This document shows positions 17,528 to 25,695 of a DNA stretch of 47,475 bases, piece after piece. A program made the position numbers and the translations under genes. The DNA comes from Chloroflexota bacterium. Lineage in GTDB: Bacteria > Chloroflexota > Limnocylindria > Limnocylindrales > CSP1-4. The notes beneath the pieces were generated by a model that saw only the letters and a list, made by a program, of their open reading frames with translations, was not told where the DNA came from and did not search any database. Each line of letters begins with the position of its first letter. The first letter of the stretch is position 1. Location of the stretch: assembly GCA_021787395.1 (NCBI GenBank), contig JAJYLZ010000024.1:1-47475 (forward strand), given 5' to 3'.

Positions 17528-18490
17528 TCAGGCCCCTCGCGTGCGCCGGATCTCGGCGCTGATCGCGGGCAGGACCTCGGCCATGTCGCCGATCACCGCG
17601 TAGTCCGCCGCGGTCATGATCGGCGCCTCCGGATCCTTGTTGATGGCCAGGAGCCGCTTCGCCCCCTTGCACCCGGCGAGGTGCTGGGTGGCGCCGGAGA
17701 TCCCGGCCGCGATGTACAGCTCGGGCGCGATCTTGGTGCCCGTCTGGCCCACCTGCTCGGTGTGCGGGCGCCAGCCGGCGATCGTGACCGCGCGGGAGCA
17801 GCCCACCGCTGCGCCCAGCAGCGAGGCCAGCTCCACCACGGGGCCGAAGCCGTCGGCGGAGCCCGCGCCCCGGCCGCCGGACACGACGACCTTGGCGTCG
17901 GAGAGCGACACCCCGCCCGACGGGGCCGGGACGCGCCCCACCACGCGGACGGCGAGGTCGGCGTCGTCGAGCTGCGGGGTGAAGGCGGTGACGGCGGCGG
18001 AGCCGCCGGTCTCGACCGCCTCGAGCACGTGGGCGGCCACGGTCAGGACGGCGCGCTCGGCCACGATGGCGGCCTCCTCGAGGAGGCTGCCGCCCCAGCG
18101 GGCGCGGGTGACCAGCACCGGCGAGCCGGGCGTGACGACCGTGCAGTTGGCCGCGAACGGCAGGCCGCCCCGGGCCGCCGCCCGCGCGAGGACGGTGTTG
18201 CCCTCCTCGGTGCCCGGGCCGATCACGAAGTCCGCGCCGAGCGAGCCGGCGAGGTCGTCGAGGATGCGCGCCGCGGCGTCCGGCGCCGGCGCGTCGAGGG
18301 CTGGGTGCTGCGCGAGGTGGACGTCAGTGGCGCCCCAGGCGCCGAGCCCGGCGGCGACGCCGGCATCGCCGATCACGAGCGCGTGCACCGCGCCCCCTGC
18401 GGCCAGCTGGCGGCCGAGGGCCAGGGCCTGGAGGGCCACCTTGTCGGCGCTGCCGTCGGCCGTGGTGACGAGGACGAGGACGGTGGCCAT
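17528..18490 (-). CDS. etfA: Electron transfer flavoprotein alpha subunit
   Basis: A 320-residue FAD-carrying ETF subunit. The C-terminal FAD domain is complete and canonical: VVSGGRGAGSADGF, then GQTGTKIAPELYIAAGISGATQHLAG and AINKDPEAPI. It begins three bases after the etfB stop. It accepts electrons from the dehydrogenase encoded just upstream and would pass them to ETF:quinone oxidoreductase, which is not in this window. The etf pair directly behind a dimethylglycine-dehydrogenase-like gene parallels mitochondrial dimethylglycine and sarcosine dehydrogenases, which also use ETF. Confidence 0.95.
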   Translation of the reverse strand: MATVLVLVTTADGSADKVALQALALGRQLAAGGAVHALVIGDAGVAAGLGAWGATDVHLAQHPALDAPAPDAAARILDDLAGSLGADFVIGPGTEEGNTVLARAAARGGLPFAANCTVVTPGSPVLVTRARWGGSLLEEAAIVAERAVLTVAAHVLEAVETGGSAAVTAFTPQLDDADLAVRVVGRVPAPSGGVSLSDAKVVVSGGRGAGSADGFGPVVELASLLGAAVGCSRAVTIAGWRPHTEQVGQTGTKIAPELYIAAGISGATQHLAGCKGAKRLLAINKDPEAPIMTAADYAVIGDMAEVLPAISAEIRRTRGA

Positions 18491-18493
18491 GGC

Positions 18494-19258
18494 TCAGAGC
18501 ACCCCCACGCTGGCGAGCAGCTCGACCACGGCCGGCGCCGCCTCCGGCCCCCGGCCCAGGACCTGCGCCTGCTTGGCCTCGGCCACGGGCACGACCAGGC
18601 GCCGCAGGTCGAGGCGCTGGGCGGGACGCGCCGGGCTGGACGTCGCGACGGGCTTGGACTTGGCCCGCAGCCGGCCGGGGACCGACGGGTAGCGCGGCAG
18701 GTTGATCCCCTCCAGCACGGCGAGGACCGCCGGCGTCCGCACCTCGAACACGTTGCGGCCGCCGGCCGCCTCCTGCTCGGCGCGGGCCACGCCGTCGGCG
18801 ACGCTGAGGGCCTTGATGCCGGTCACGGTCGGCCGGCCGAGGGCGCGCCCGATCCGGACGCCCACCTGGTAGCCGCCGGAATCGGCCGCCTCGTTGCCGA
18901 CCAGCACGAGGTCGAACGGGCCGTTGGCGGCCTCGTCCTCGCGGATGGCGTCCACGATGGCCCCGGCGGTGGACTCCGCGTCCCACTCCTCGCCGCCGGT
19001 GACGAGGTGGATCGCGCGAGCCGCGCCGATCGCCATCGCCTCGCGCAGCTGCTCGATCGCCTCTGCCGGCCCGAGGGTCAGCACGACGGCCTCGCCGCCG
19101 TGCGCCTCGACCAGCCGGACGGCCTCCTCGACTGCGCACTCCTCGTGGGGTCCCACCTGGAACCCCACGTACTTGGTGTCGATCGCCCGCTCGTCCTCGG
19201 TGAGCGTGATGCGCCCGGCGACCGCCGGGACGCGCTTGACGCAGACCAGCACTCGCAT
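18494..19258 (-). CDS. etfB: Electron transfer flavoprotein beta subunit
   Basis: A 254-residue ETF beta subunit with the family opening RVLVCVKRVPA and the conserved VRIGRALGRPTVTGIK and INLPRYPS regions. ATG 19258 follows the dehydrogenase stop by three bases, its ribosome site lying inside the upstream gene, so translation is coupled. It forms the ETF heterodimer with EtfA. The order dehydrogenase-etfB-etfA indicates a dedicated electron path for the upstream flavoprotein. Confidence 0.95.
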   Translation of the reverse strand: MRVLVCVKRVPAVAGRITLTEDERAIDTKYVGFQVGPHEECAVEEAVRLVEAHGGEAVVLTLGPAEAIEQLREAMAIGAARAIHLVTGGEEWDAESTAGAIVDAIREDEAANGPFDLVLVGNEAADSGGYQVGVRIGRALGRPTVTGIKALSVADGVARAEQEAAGGRNVFEVRTPAVLAVLEGINLPRYPSVPGRLRAKSKPVATSSPARPAQRLDLRRLVVPVAEAKQAQVLGRGPEAAPAVVELLASVGVL

Positions 19259-19261
19259 CGG

Positions 19262-21769
19262 TCAGGCCCGGATCCGGTCGTTGTCGGGGTCGAACAGCGG
19301 CTTGGAGCCGACGCGCGCGACCGTGACCGGGTACAGCTCGTTGAAGTACTGGACGCACAGCTTGGTGCCCTCGACCGCGTGCTCCGGCGGCAGGTACGCC
19401 ATCAGCAGGTGCTTGCCCAGCGACGGGCCGGCGCCGGCCGAGGTCACGTACGACCGGCGGCCCTTGCGGTCGGTGATCGGGGAGCCGTCGGCGAGCGTGA
19501 TCGGCTGGCGGCCGAGCATGTAGCGCCTCTCGCCGCTGCTGCTGGTGTGGTCGTCCACGGTGAGGGTGCAGCAGACTGCGGCGGGGGGCTCGCCCATGTG
19601 GCGCAGCAGCGCGTCGCGCCCGATGAAGTCCTGCGCCTTGACCTTGGCCGGGGCCATGTCGGCCTCGACCACGTTGTAGTCGTCGTCGAGCTCGGCGCCG
19701 TAGGCGCGGAAGCTCTTCTCGAGCCGGCCGGGCGTGCCGTAGACGCCCATGCCGCAGGCCGTGATGCCGAACGCCTGGCCGGCCTCCCACAGCTCGTCCC
19801 ACAGCCGCTGGCCCTGCTCCATCGGGACGTAGAGCTCCCAGCCCAGGTCGCCGACATAGCTGATCCGCGAGGCGAGGACGACCTGGCTGCCGACCTCGAG
19901 CGTCCGGCAGGTGCCGAACTTGAAAGCCCCGTGGCTGATGTCGGCGCGGGTGAGCTTGGCCAGGATCCGGCGGGCGTTGGGGCCCCACAGCCCGACTGTC
20001 GTGTAGGCCGTGGTCAGGTCCACGATCGAGGCCATCGGGGCGAGGTGGTCCTTGAACCACTTGAGGTCGGCCATGCCGTGGGCGCCGCCGGTGACCACGC
20101 GGAAGTGGTCCCGGGCGAGGCGCATCACCGTGAGGTCGCTCTTGAAGCCGCCCGCCTCGGACAGGACCGGCGTGTACACGACCCGGCCCGGGGCGACGTC
20201 CATCTGGCGCAGGCAGACGCGCTGGACGCTGTCGAGCGCGCCGGTGCCCAGGATGTCGAAGATGGCGAACGCCGAGAGGTCGAAGATGCCGGCCGACTCG
20301 CGCATGGCGAGGTGCTCGGCGTTGATGATGGGGGACCACCAGCGGGCGTCCCATTCGTTCGGGCGCTGCTGCACGCCGTACTTCTCGACCAGCGGGGCGT
20401 TGCTGTTGTACCACTGCGCCCGCTCCCAGCCCGCGACCTCGAACATCTCGCCGCCGTGCGCCAGGTGCCACTCGTACATCGGCGACTTGCGCAGCGGGCG
20501 GTCGGACAGGTACTGCTCGGCCGGGTGGACGATGCCGTAGGTCTTGGGGAACGCCTCGAACGCGCGGCGCTTGGTGTGCTGGCGCGTCTTCTGGTGGGCG
20601 TGGAAGCGGCTGATGTCGCTCTGGTTGCAGTCGATCCGGGGCTCGCCGTAGGTCATCCACTCGGCGATGGACTTGCCGACCGCCGGGCCCTCCTTGACCC
20701 ACACCGCGCAGGCCGACCAGAGGTTCTTGACCTCGGGGGTCTCGCCCAGGACCGGCATGCCGTCGGGGGTGAGGGAGATGAGGCCGTTGATCGCGTACTT
20801 CTGGCCCACCTTCTCGTCGCCGAGGATCTCCGGGAACAGCTCCAGGGCGTCCTCGAGCTGCGGGTCGAAATCCTCCTGGGTGAACGGGAACTCGGTGGGC
20901 GAGAGCTTCGCCTCCTCGACCGAGGGGATCTCCTCGGGGTCGTGGAGGATGGAGCGGTGGGCGTACGAGCCGACCTCGAAGCCGATGCCGTCCTGACGCT
21001 CGTACATGAGCACGTCCATGTCGCGCACGATCGGGTACTCGATCGCCTTGGTGGACTTCTCGAAGACCGGCACCGGGCCGTAGTCGGCCATCTGGTGGAC
21101 GACCGGGGTGAGCGGGATGAACGCGCCGGCCATCTCGGCGACCTTGGGCGCCCAGACGCCGCAGGCGATGACGACGTACTCGGCCTCGATCGTGCCGCGC
21201 GTGGTCACGACGCGCTTGATCTGGCCGTCCTCGACGCCGAGGTCGGTCACCTCGGTGTTCCCCCAGACCTGGAGGGCCCCCATCTCCTCGGCCTTCTCGC
21301 GGCACAGCGTCCCGAAGCGCAGCGAGTCGCAGACGCCGACCTCGGGGACGTAGAACGCGCCGACCAGGATCTCCTCGTTGATGAACGGGACCAGCTCCTT
21401 GACCTCGGCGGGGGTCAGCAGGCGGGCGGAGTCCACGCCCCAGTTCTTGGCCGAGTCCATGCGCCGCCGGAGCTCGTTCATCCGGGTCTCGGACCGGGCG
21501 ACCTCCATGCCGCCGCACTCGGTGTACACGCCCCACGCGCGGTACTGGTTCGCGCTCTCGATCGTGAGCGCGGTCATCTCCTTGTTGTGGTCCACGTAGT
21601 AGATGAAGTTCGAGGCGTGCCCGGTCGAGCCGCCCGGATTGGGCATCGGACCCTTGTCGACCTGGACGATGTCCTTCCAGCCCAGGTTCGCCAGGTGGTA
21701 GGCGATGCTGTTGCCGACGATGCCGGCGCCGATGATCACGACCTTGGCGCTGGACGGGAACGTGGCCAT
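19262..21769 (-). CDS. Dimethylglycine dehydrogenase-like FAD/GcvT fusion protein, copy 4
   Basis: An 835-residue flavoprotein with FAD motif GAGIVG (14-19), flavinylation-region motif PNPGGSTGHAS with His51, and a GcvT folate domain in the C-terminal half (GDLGWELYVP). It aligns almost end to end with copy 3. It starts at ATG 21769 behind AAGGAG. As first gene of an apparent unit with etfB and etfA, it most likely acts as an ETF-linked dehydrogenase rather than an oxygen-using oxidase. Its start is divergent from the second GntR regulator with a 27-bp perfect-arm operator between them. Confidence 0.92.
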   Translation of the reverse strand: MATFPSSAKVVIIGAGIVGNSIAYHLANLGWKDIVQVDKGPMPNPGGSTGHASNFIYYVDHNKEMTALTIESANQYRAWGVYTECGGMEVARSETRMNELRRRMDSAKNWGVDSARLLTPAEVKELVPFINEEILVGAFYVPEVGVCDSLRFGTLCREKAEEMGALQVWGNTEVTDLGVEDGQIKRVVTTRGTIEAEYVVIACGVWAPKVAEMAGAFIPLTPVVHQMADYGPVPVFEKSTKAIEYPIVRDMDVLMYERQDGIGFEVGSYAHRSILHDPEEIPSVEEAKLSPTEFPFTQEDFDPQLEDALELFPEILGDEKVGQKYAINGLISLTPDGMPVLGETPEVKNLWSACAVWVKEGPAVGKSIAEWMTYGEPRIDCNQSDISRFHAHQKTRQHTKRRAFEAFPKTYGIVHPAEQYLSDRPLRKSPMYEWHLAHGGEMFEVAGWERAQWYNSNAPLVEKYGVQQRPNEWDARWWSPIINAEHLAMRESAGIFDLSAFAIFDILGTGALDSVQRVCLRQMDVAPGRVVYTPVLSEAGGFKSDLTVMRLARDHFRVVTGGAHGMADLKWFKDHLAPMASIVDLTTAYTTVGLWGPNARRILAKLTRADISHGAFKFGTCRTLEVGSQVVLASRISYVGDLGWELYVPMEQGQRLWDELWEAGQAFGITACGMGVYGTPGRLEKSFRAYGAELDDDYNVVEADMAPAKVKAQDFIGRDALLRHMGEPPAAVCCTLTVDDHTSSSGERRYMLGRQPITLADGSPITDRKGRRSYVTSAGAGPSLGKHLLMAYLPPEHAVEGTKLCVQYFNELYPVTVARVGSKPLFDPDNDRIRA

Positions 21770-21959
21770 GAAGAGCTTGCTCCTTGGGTGTGGACGCCTG
21801 GGCGACCGGGGCGCGCGTGCTGGGGCTCGATGTGGCGGGCGCCGACGGGGCTGGCGACATGCAGGTCAGATGCCGCGTCGGAGCCAAGGTCCATTGGTCA
21901 CGAGTCGCCGTCAACGCGAGGGGCGCTGCGTCGCGCCGACGAGCGATGATCGGACGCTA

Positions 21960-21992
21960 ACTGTTGACAATCGTCCTGTCAACAGTCAATCT
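21960..21992. promoter_or_regulatory. GntR operator overlapping divergent -35 elements
   Basis: ACTGTTGACA (21960-21969) and TGTCAACAGT (21977-21986) are perfect 10-bp inverted arms around ATCGTCC. Each arm contains TTGACA, one per strand. The rightward TTGACA (21964-21969) has CAATCT 17 bases on; the leftward one has TAGCGT 17 bases on. A dimer bound here would cover both -35 elements and co-repress the dehydrogenase-etf unit and the GntR gene. The rest of the 269-base gap shows nothing recognisable. Confidence 0.7.
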
Positions 21993-22038
21993 GCGCTCCA
22001 CATGAGGCTCGGCCAGCCCGGCCGACTGAGGGGAGACC

Positions 22039-22695
22039 ATGGCCGCGATCGAGCACAAGCAGCTCTGGCAAGCCGTCGCCGACCAACTCCGGGACGAGAT
22101 CCTCGACGGGCGGCTGTCTGCGGGCTCGCGGCTGGTGGAGACCGAGCTGGCGGAGCGGTTCGGGGTCTCCCGGGGGCCGGTCCGGGACGCGCTCGCCGAG
22201 CTCGCCCGGGCTGGACTGGCCGTGGACCTGCCGCGCCGCGGGACCTTCGTCCCCAGCCTCACCGAGAAGGACCTCGCCGAGGTGTACGTGATCCGGCGGG
22301 CGATCGAGGAGGCCGCCGTCCGGCTCGCCATCGAGCAGGGGACGGACCAGGACATCACGGCGATGTACGCGACGCTGGAGCAGACCGAGCGCGCGTACCG
22401 TGCCGACGACCTCGCCGCCGCCTGGGAGGCCGACATGGCCTTCCACCGCTGCATCTGCCGGATGTCCGGCAACGGCCGCCTGCTGATGCTGTTCGACGAG
22501 CTCTCCTCGCAGACGGTGCTCCTGATGCGGACCGCCCTGGCCACGCACGCCTCGCTCGGCTGGACGCCCCCGGTCGAGGTCCACCGGCAGATCGCCGACG
22601 CGATCCGAGCCCGCGAACCGCGAGCGGCGAGCGCCGCCGTCGGCGCGCACTTCCAGTACACGCAGGACCGACTTCGGGCCTCTCCGGAGAACTGA
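22039..22695 (+). CDS. GntR-family transcriptional regulator, FCD type
   Basis: A 218-residue regulator: GntR winged helix (ETELAERFGVSRGPVRDALAELARAGL, about residues 10-72) and an FCD effector domain with the expected metal-site histidines (FHRCI; VHRQI near the C-terminus; final AHFQY). It starts at ATG 22039 with GGGGAG upstream. It lies between the dehydrogenase/etf unit (divergent) and the methyltransferase operon (same strand, 276 bases downstream), so it could govern both. The operator at 21960-21986 is its most likely target. Confidence 0.9.
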   Translation: MAAIEHKQLWQAVADQLRDEILDGRLSAGSRLVETELAERFGVSRGPVRDALAELARAGLAVDLPRRGTFVPSLTEKDLAEVYVIRRAIEEAAVRLAIEQGTDQDITAMYATLEQTERAYRADDLAAAWEADMAFHRCICRMSGNGRLLMLFDELSSQTVLLMRTALATHASLGWTPPVEVHRQIADAIRAREPRAASAAVGAHFQYTQDRLRASPEN

Positions 22696-22897
22696 GCGGG
22701 CGTTCCGCCGACGCCCCGGGGTGTGCCTCGGGGCCCGGGCCCTGGCTGGCCGGCTCGAAGGTCCTACCTGCGGCCCCACGCCGCTGGCCGCGCCCCCCGC
22801 GCCCGCGCCTCGGGCGGCGCATCGGCCCGCCCTGCCGCGCGGATGGGTGGCCGCCACGTTTCGCCTCGCCGAACGGTCTGGACAGCGACCCGCGACT

Positions 22898-22942
22898 CGC
22901 GTATTGTTGTTGCGCGTTCCGCAACTGGTTGCACAATACGCG
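22898..22942 (+). promoter_or_regulatory. Promoter with nested inverted repeats upstream of the methyltransferase operon
   Basis: Outer perfect arms CGCGTATTGT (22898-22907) and ACAATACGCG (22933-22942) enclose GTTGCG-CGTTC-CGCAAC (22909-22925) and the overlapping palindrome GCAACTGGTTGC (22921-22932). TTGCGC (22910-22915) and CACAAT (22932-22937) with 16-base spacing form a plausible sigma-70-type promoter inside the repeats. That would leave about 28 bases of leader before the corrinoid-protein ATG. Likely binding site(s) for the IclR or GntR regulators nearby. Confidence 0.55.
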
Positions 22943-22971
22943 ACAAGCAAGCGTCACCACGGCAGGAGCCA

Positions 22972-23649
22972 ATGGGAACCGACGAGCAGGACCTCGACCT
23001 CAGCGCCCTCAGCGATGAGGAGCTGGTCAGCCAGATGCACGACGACCTCTACGACGGCCTGGCGCCGGAGATCGAGCAGGGCACCAGGATCCTCTTGGGC
23101 CGGGGCTGGAGCGCCGAGAAGGTGCTCGCGGAGGCCCTCGTCGAGGGCATGCGGATCGTCGGCGTGGACTTCCGCGACGGGATCCTGTTCGTGCCCGAGG
23201 TGCTGCTGGCCGCCAACGCGATGAAGACGGGCATGTCCATCCTGCGCCCGCTGCTGGCCGAGACGGGCGCCAAGCCGATCGGCAAGGTCGTGATCGGCAC
23301 CGTGAAGGGCGACATCCACGACATCGGCAAGAACCTGGTCGGGATGATGCTCGAGGGTGCCGGCTTCGAGGTGATCGACCTGGGCGTCAACACCGACGCC
23401 GACAAGTTCCTCGCCGCGCTCGAGGAGCACCAGCCCGACATCCTCGGCATGTCGGCCCTGCTGACCACCACGATGCCCTACATGAAGACCGTCATCCAGG
23501 CGCTCAAGGACCGGGGCATCCGCGACAAGTACGTGGTCCTGGTCGGCGGCGCCCCGCTCAACGAGGAGTTCGCGATGGCGGTCGGCGCCGACGCCTACTG
23601 CCGCGACGCCGCCATCGCGGCCGAGACCGCCCGCAAGTTCGTCGAATGA
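22972..23649 (+). CDS. Methyltransferase corrinoid protein (MttC/MtgC-type)
   Basis: A 225-residue cobalamin-binding protein that shuttles a methyl group between two methyltransferases. The helical N-terminal cap covers residues 1-95. The Rossmann-like B12 domain follows, with GDIHDIG at 113-119 (His116 is the lower cobalt ligand), SALL at 161-164 and GGAP at 192-195, the three standard base-off/His-on motifs. Start ATG 22972 has AGGAG only three bases upstream, unusually close, but no better start exists. Its stop overlaps the next start (ATGA). As first gene of the operon it should receive methyl groups from the MttB-family protein and donate to the tetrahydrofolate methyltransferase encoded downstream. 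Confidence 0.93.
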   Translation: MGTDEQDLDLSALSDEELVSQMHDDLYDGLAPEIEQGTRILLGRGWSAEKVLAEALVEGMRIVGVDFRDGILFVPEVLLAANAMKTGMSILRPLLAETGAKPIGKVVIGTVKGDIHDIGKNLVGMMLEGAGFEVIDLGVNTDADKFLAALEEHQPDILGMSALLTTTMPYMKTVIQALKDRGIRDKYVVLVGGAPLNEEFAMAVGADAYCRDAAIAAETARKFVE

Positions 23650-24425
23650 CCGAGCGCGGGCGCCGGCCCACCGCAACCGCTCCGGCGCACGCCCCCGCCC
23701 TCGTCCTCGGCTGCGGCGCGCTGGCCCGCGAGCTGCTCGAGCTGGTGGAGCGCAACGGCCTGGCCGAGGCCGTGGACGTGCGCTGCCTGCCGGCGCCCCT
23801 GCACAACCGTCCCGACCAGATCGGCCCGCTGCTGGACGCCAGGCTGGCCGAGCTCGCGCCGGCGTACGAGCGCGTGTTCGTCGCGTACGCGGACTGCGGC
23901 ACCGGCGGCGCCGTGGACCGCGTGGTCGAGCGGTACGGGGTCGAGCGGCTGCCGGGCGCCCACTGCTACGCGTTCTACGCCGGTCTCGAGTCGTTCGCCG
24001 AGATCGCCGCCGAGGAGCCCGGCACGTTCTACCTGACCGACTTCCTCGCCCGCAGCTTCGAGACCCTGGTGTGGAAGGGGCTCGGCCTGGACCGCCATCC
24101 CGGGCTGCGCGACGCCTACTTCGGGAACTACCGGCGCCTCGTCTACCTGTCCCAGCGCGACGACCCCGCGCTGCTCGCGATGGCGCGGCGGGCCGCCGAC
24201 CGCCTCGGCCTCGCCTTCGACCACCGGCCCACGGGCTACGGGCAGCTGGGCACCGCGATCGCTCGCTTGGCGGCCGAGACCGCCACCCCGGCCACGACCG
24301 CCTCGCCCGCCACGACCGCCGCCGAGCCGACGACGCTCGGCGCCGAGGCTCCCGTCGCGACCGCTGCCGGGCCCGACGCCGCTGCCGGGCCCGCCGCCCG
24401 GCCCGAGCAGGAGGAGGCCGCCTGA
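23646..24425 (+). CDS. DUF1638-family protein in the methyltransferase operon
   Basis: A 259-residue protein resembling the DUF1638 family, which has no proven function and is often found beside MttB-type genes. The fold-like part covers residues about 15-215, with conserved-looking CGALARELLE near the start, a YADCGTGGAVDRV segment, cysteines in GAHCYAFYAG, and YLTDFLARSFETLVWKGLGLDRHPGLRDAYFGNYRRLVYLSQ. The last 45 residues are a low-complexity Ala/Thr/Pro tail. Its start overlaps the corrinoid-protein stop and its stop overlaps the next ATG (TGATG), so it is made in step with the methyl-transfer machinery. The cysteines and operon position would allow a role in metal or corrinoid handling; this is inference only. 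Confidence 0.75.
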   Translation: MTERGRRPTATAPAHAPALVLGCGALARELLELVERNGLAEAVDVRCLPAPLHNRPDQIGPLLDARLAELAPAYERVFVAYADCGTGGAVDRVVERYGVERLPGAHCYAFYAGLESFAEIAAEEPGTFYLTDFLARSFETLVWKGLGLDRHPGLRDAYFGNYRRLVYLSQRDDPALLAMARRAADRLGLAFDHRPTGYGQLGTAIARLAAETATPATTASPATTAAEPTTLGAEAPVATAAGPDAAAGPAARPEQEEAA

Positions 24426-24775
24426 TGGCGACGCTGACGGTGATCCTGTGGCGCGACATCCCCTCCCAGGTCACGGCCAGGCAGGGGCGCCAGGCGGCCA
24501 AGGCCATGCTCCCGATGCGGTTCCAGGCCGCGATCGACAAGGCGGCCACGAGGGCCGGCAAGAAGGACATGGACGAGTACCTCGCCGAGTGGCGCCGCGT
24601 GACGCGCCCGTGCGGCGAGGACCTCGACGCGGAGGTGGCCGCGGAGGTCGCCCGCCTCGAGGCCGACTACCCCAGGGCGCGGCTCGCCGCGCTCACCGCC
24701 AGCCGCGGCGTCGAGGCCGCGCCAGCAGACCCGCCGACCGCGTCCCCGGCACCACACCCGACGGAGGCCTCATGA
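24425..24775 (+). CDS. Small 'virulence factor' (PF13769-like) protein
   Basis: A 116-residue soluble protein. Residues 1-60 (TLTVILWRDIPSQVTARQG, AAIDKAATRAGKKDMDEYLAEW) resemble the small domain annotated 'virulence factor', a misleading name since it is commonly found in methyl-amine/one-carbon gene clusters. The C-terminal 25 residues are Ala/Pro-rich. ATG 24425 shares a base with the preceding stop; the stop overlaps the next ATG (ATGA). Function is unknown. Being locked between DUF1638 and the methyltransferase suggests a structural or accessory part of the demethylation complex. Confidence 0.7.
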   Translation: MATLTVILWRDIPSQVTARQGRQAAKAMLPMRFQAAIDKAATRAGKKDMDEYLAEWRRVTRPCGEDLDAEVAAEVARLEADYPRARLAALTASRGVEAAPADPPTASPAPHPTEAS

Positions 24776-25680
24776 CCCGCACCGTGATCAGCTCCGCGAC
24801 CCGGGAGGTGGTCATCGGCGATGACCTGCCGTTCGTCGTCATCGGGGAGCGGATCAACCCGACCGGGCGCAAGCTGCTGGCCGAGGAGATGCGCAACGGC
24901 GACTTCTCCCGGGTCGAGCGCGACGTCCTCGCCCAGGTCGAGGCCGGCGCCCACATGCTCGACGTCAACGCCGGCATCCCGCTCGCCGACGAGCCCGCGA
25001 TCCTGGCCCACACGGTCAGGCTGGTCCAGTCGCTGACCGACCTGCCGCTCTCGATCGACTCGTCCGTGATGGACGCGCTCGAGGCCGGGCTCTCGGTCTA
25101 CCGGGGCAAGGCCCTCGTGAACTCCGTCACCGGCGAGGAGGAGCGCCTGGAGCGCGTGCTGCCGCTGGTCAAGAAGTACGGGGCGGCAGTCGTCGCCATC
25201 TCCAACGACGACACCGGCATCTCCACCGACCCCGACGTCCGGTTCGCGGTGGCCCGCAGGATCGTCGAGCGCGCCGCCGACCACGGCATCCCGCGCGAGG
25301 ACGTGGTGGTGGACCCGCTGGTCATGCCCGTCGGCGCCATGCGCACCGCCGGCCGTCAGGTGTTCGCCCTGCTCAACCGCCTGCGCGACGAGCTCAAGGT
25401 CAACACCACCTGCGGCGCGTCCAACGTCTCCTTCGGCCTGCCGGCCCGCGAGGGGATCAACGCCGCGTTCCTCGCGATGGCGATCAGCAACGGGCTGACC
25501 TCCGCCATCACCAACCCCCTGCTGCCCGAGGTCCGCCAGACGATCATGGCCGCCGACGTGCTGACGGGCAACGACGCCGATGCCGCGGCCTGGATCGCCG
25601 CCCACCGGGATCCGGCCGCCGAGGCCGCCCAGGGCCGCGAGCGCCGCGTCAACCGGCGTCGGGCCGGGGCGGCCGGCTAG
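24772..25680 (+). CDS. Methylcorrinoid:tetrahydrofolate methyltransferase (MtgA-like)
   Basis: A 302-residue pterin-binding-domain enzyme of the MtrH/MtgA/AcsE/MetH-pterin family. The barrel opens with FVVIGERINPTGRKLL, followed by GAHMLDVNAGIP, LSIDSS, LVNSVTGEEERL and CGASNVSFGLP, the family's pterin-site motifs. It should move the methyl group from the methylated corrinoid protein to tetrahydrofolate, giving methyl-tetrahydrofolate (or run in reverse). ATG 24772 overlaps the preceding stop, with GGAGG five bases upstream. A methylene-tetrahydrofolate reductase to oxidise the product is not in the window. Confidence 0.92.
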   Translation: MTRTVISSATREVVIGDDLPFVVIGERINPTGRKLLAEEMRNGDFSRVERDVLAQVEAGAHMLDVNAGIPLADEPAILAHTVRLVQSLTDLPLSIDSSVMDALEAGLSVYRGKALVNSVTGEEERLERVLPLVKKYGAAVVAISNDDTGISTDPDVRFAVARRIVERAADHGIPREDVVVDPLVMPVGAMRTAGRQVFALLNRLRDELKVNTTCGASNVSFGLPAREGINAAFLAMAISNGLTSAITNPLLPEVRQTIMAADVLTGNDADAAAWIAAHRDPAAEAAQGRERRVNRRRAGAAG

Positions 25681-25695
25681 GGAGTCCCGCCAGCC

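Noticed and set aside
17681..21949. Very long open frame (1422 codons) on the plus strand opposite etfA, etfB and the fourth dehydrogenase
   Set aside because: It is a GC-driven antisense shadow: its translation is Arg/Gly/Asp-rich without domains, while the opposite strand encodes three clear enzymes.
22696..22971. Possible cobalamin riboswitch before the corrinoid-protein gene
   Set aside because: I looked for a B12-box-like motif and the associated stems and found only operator-like inverted repeats.
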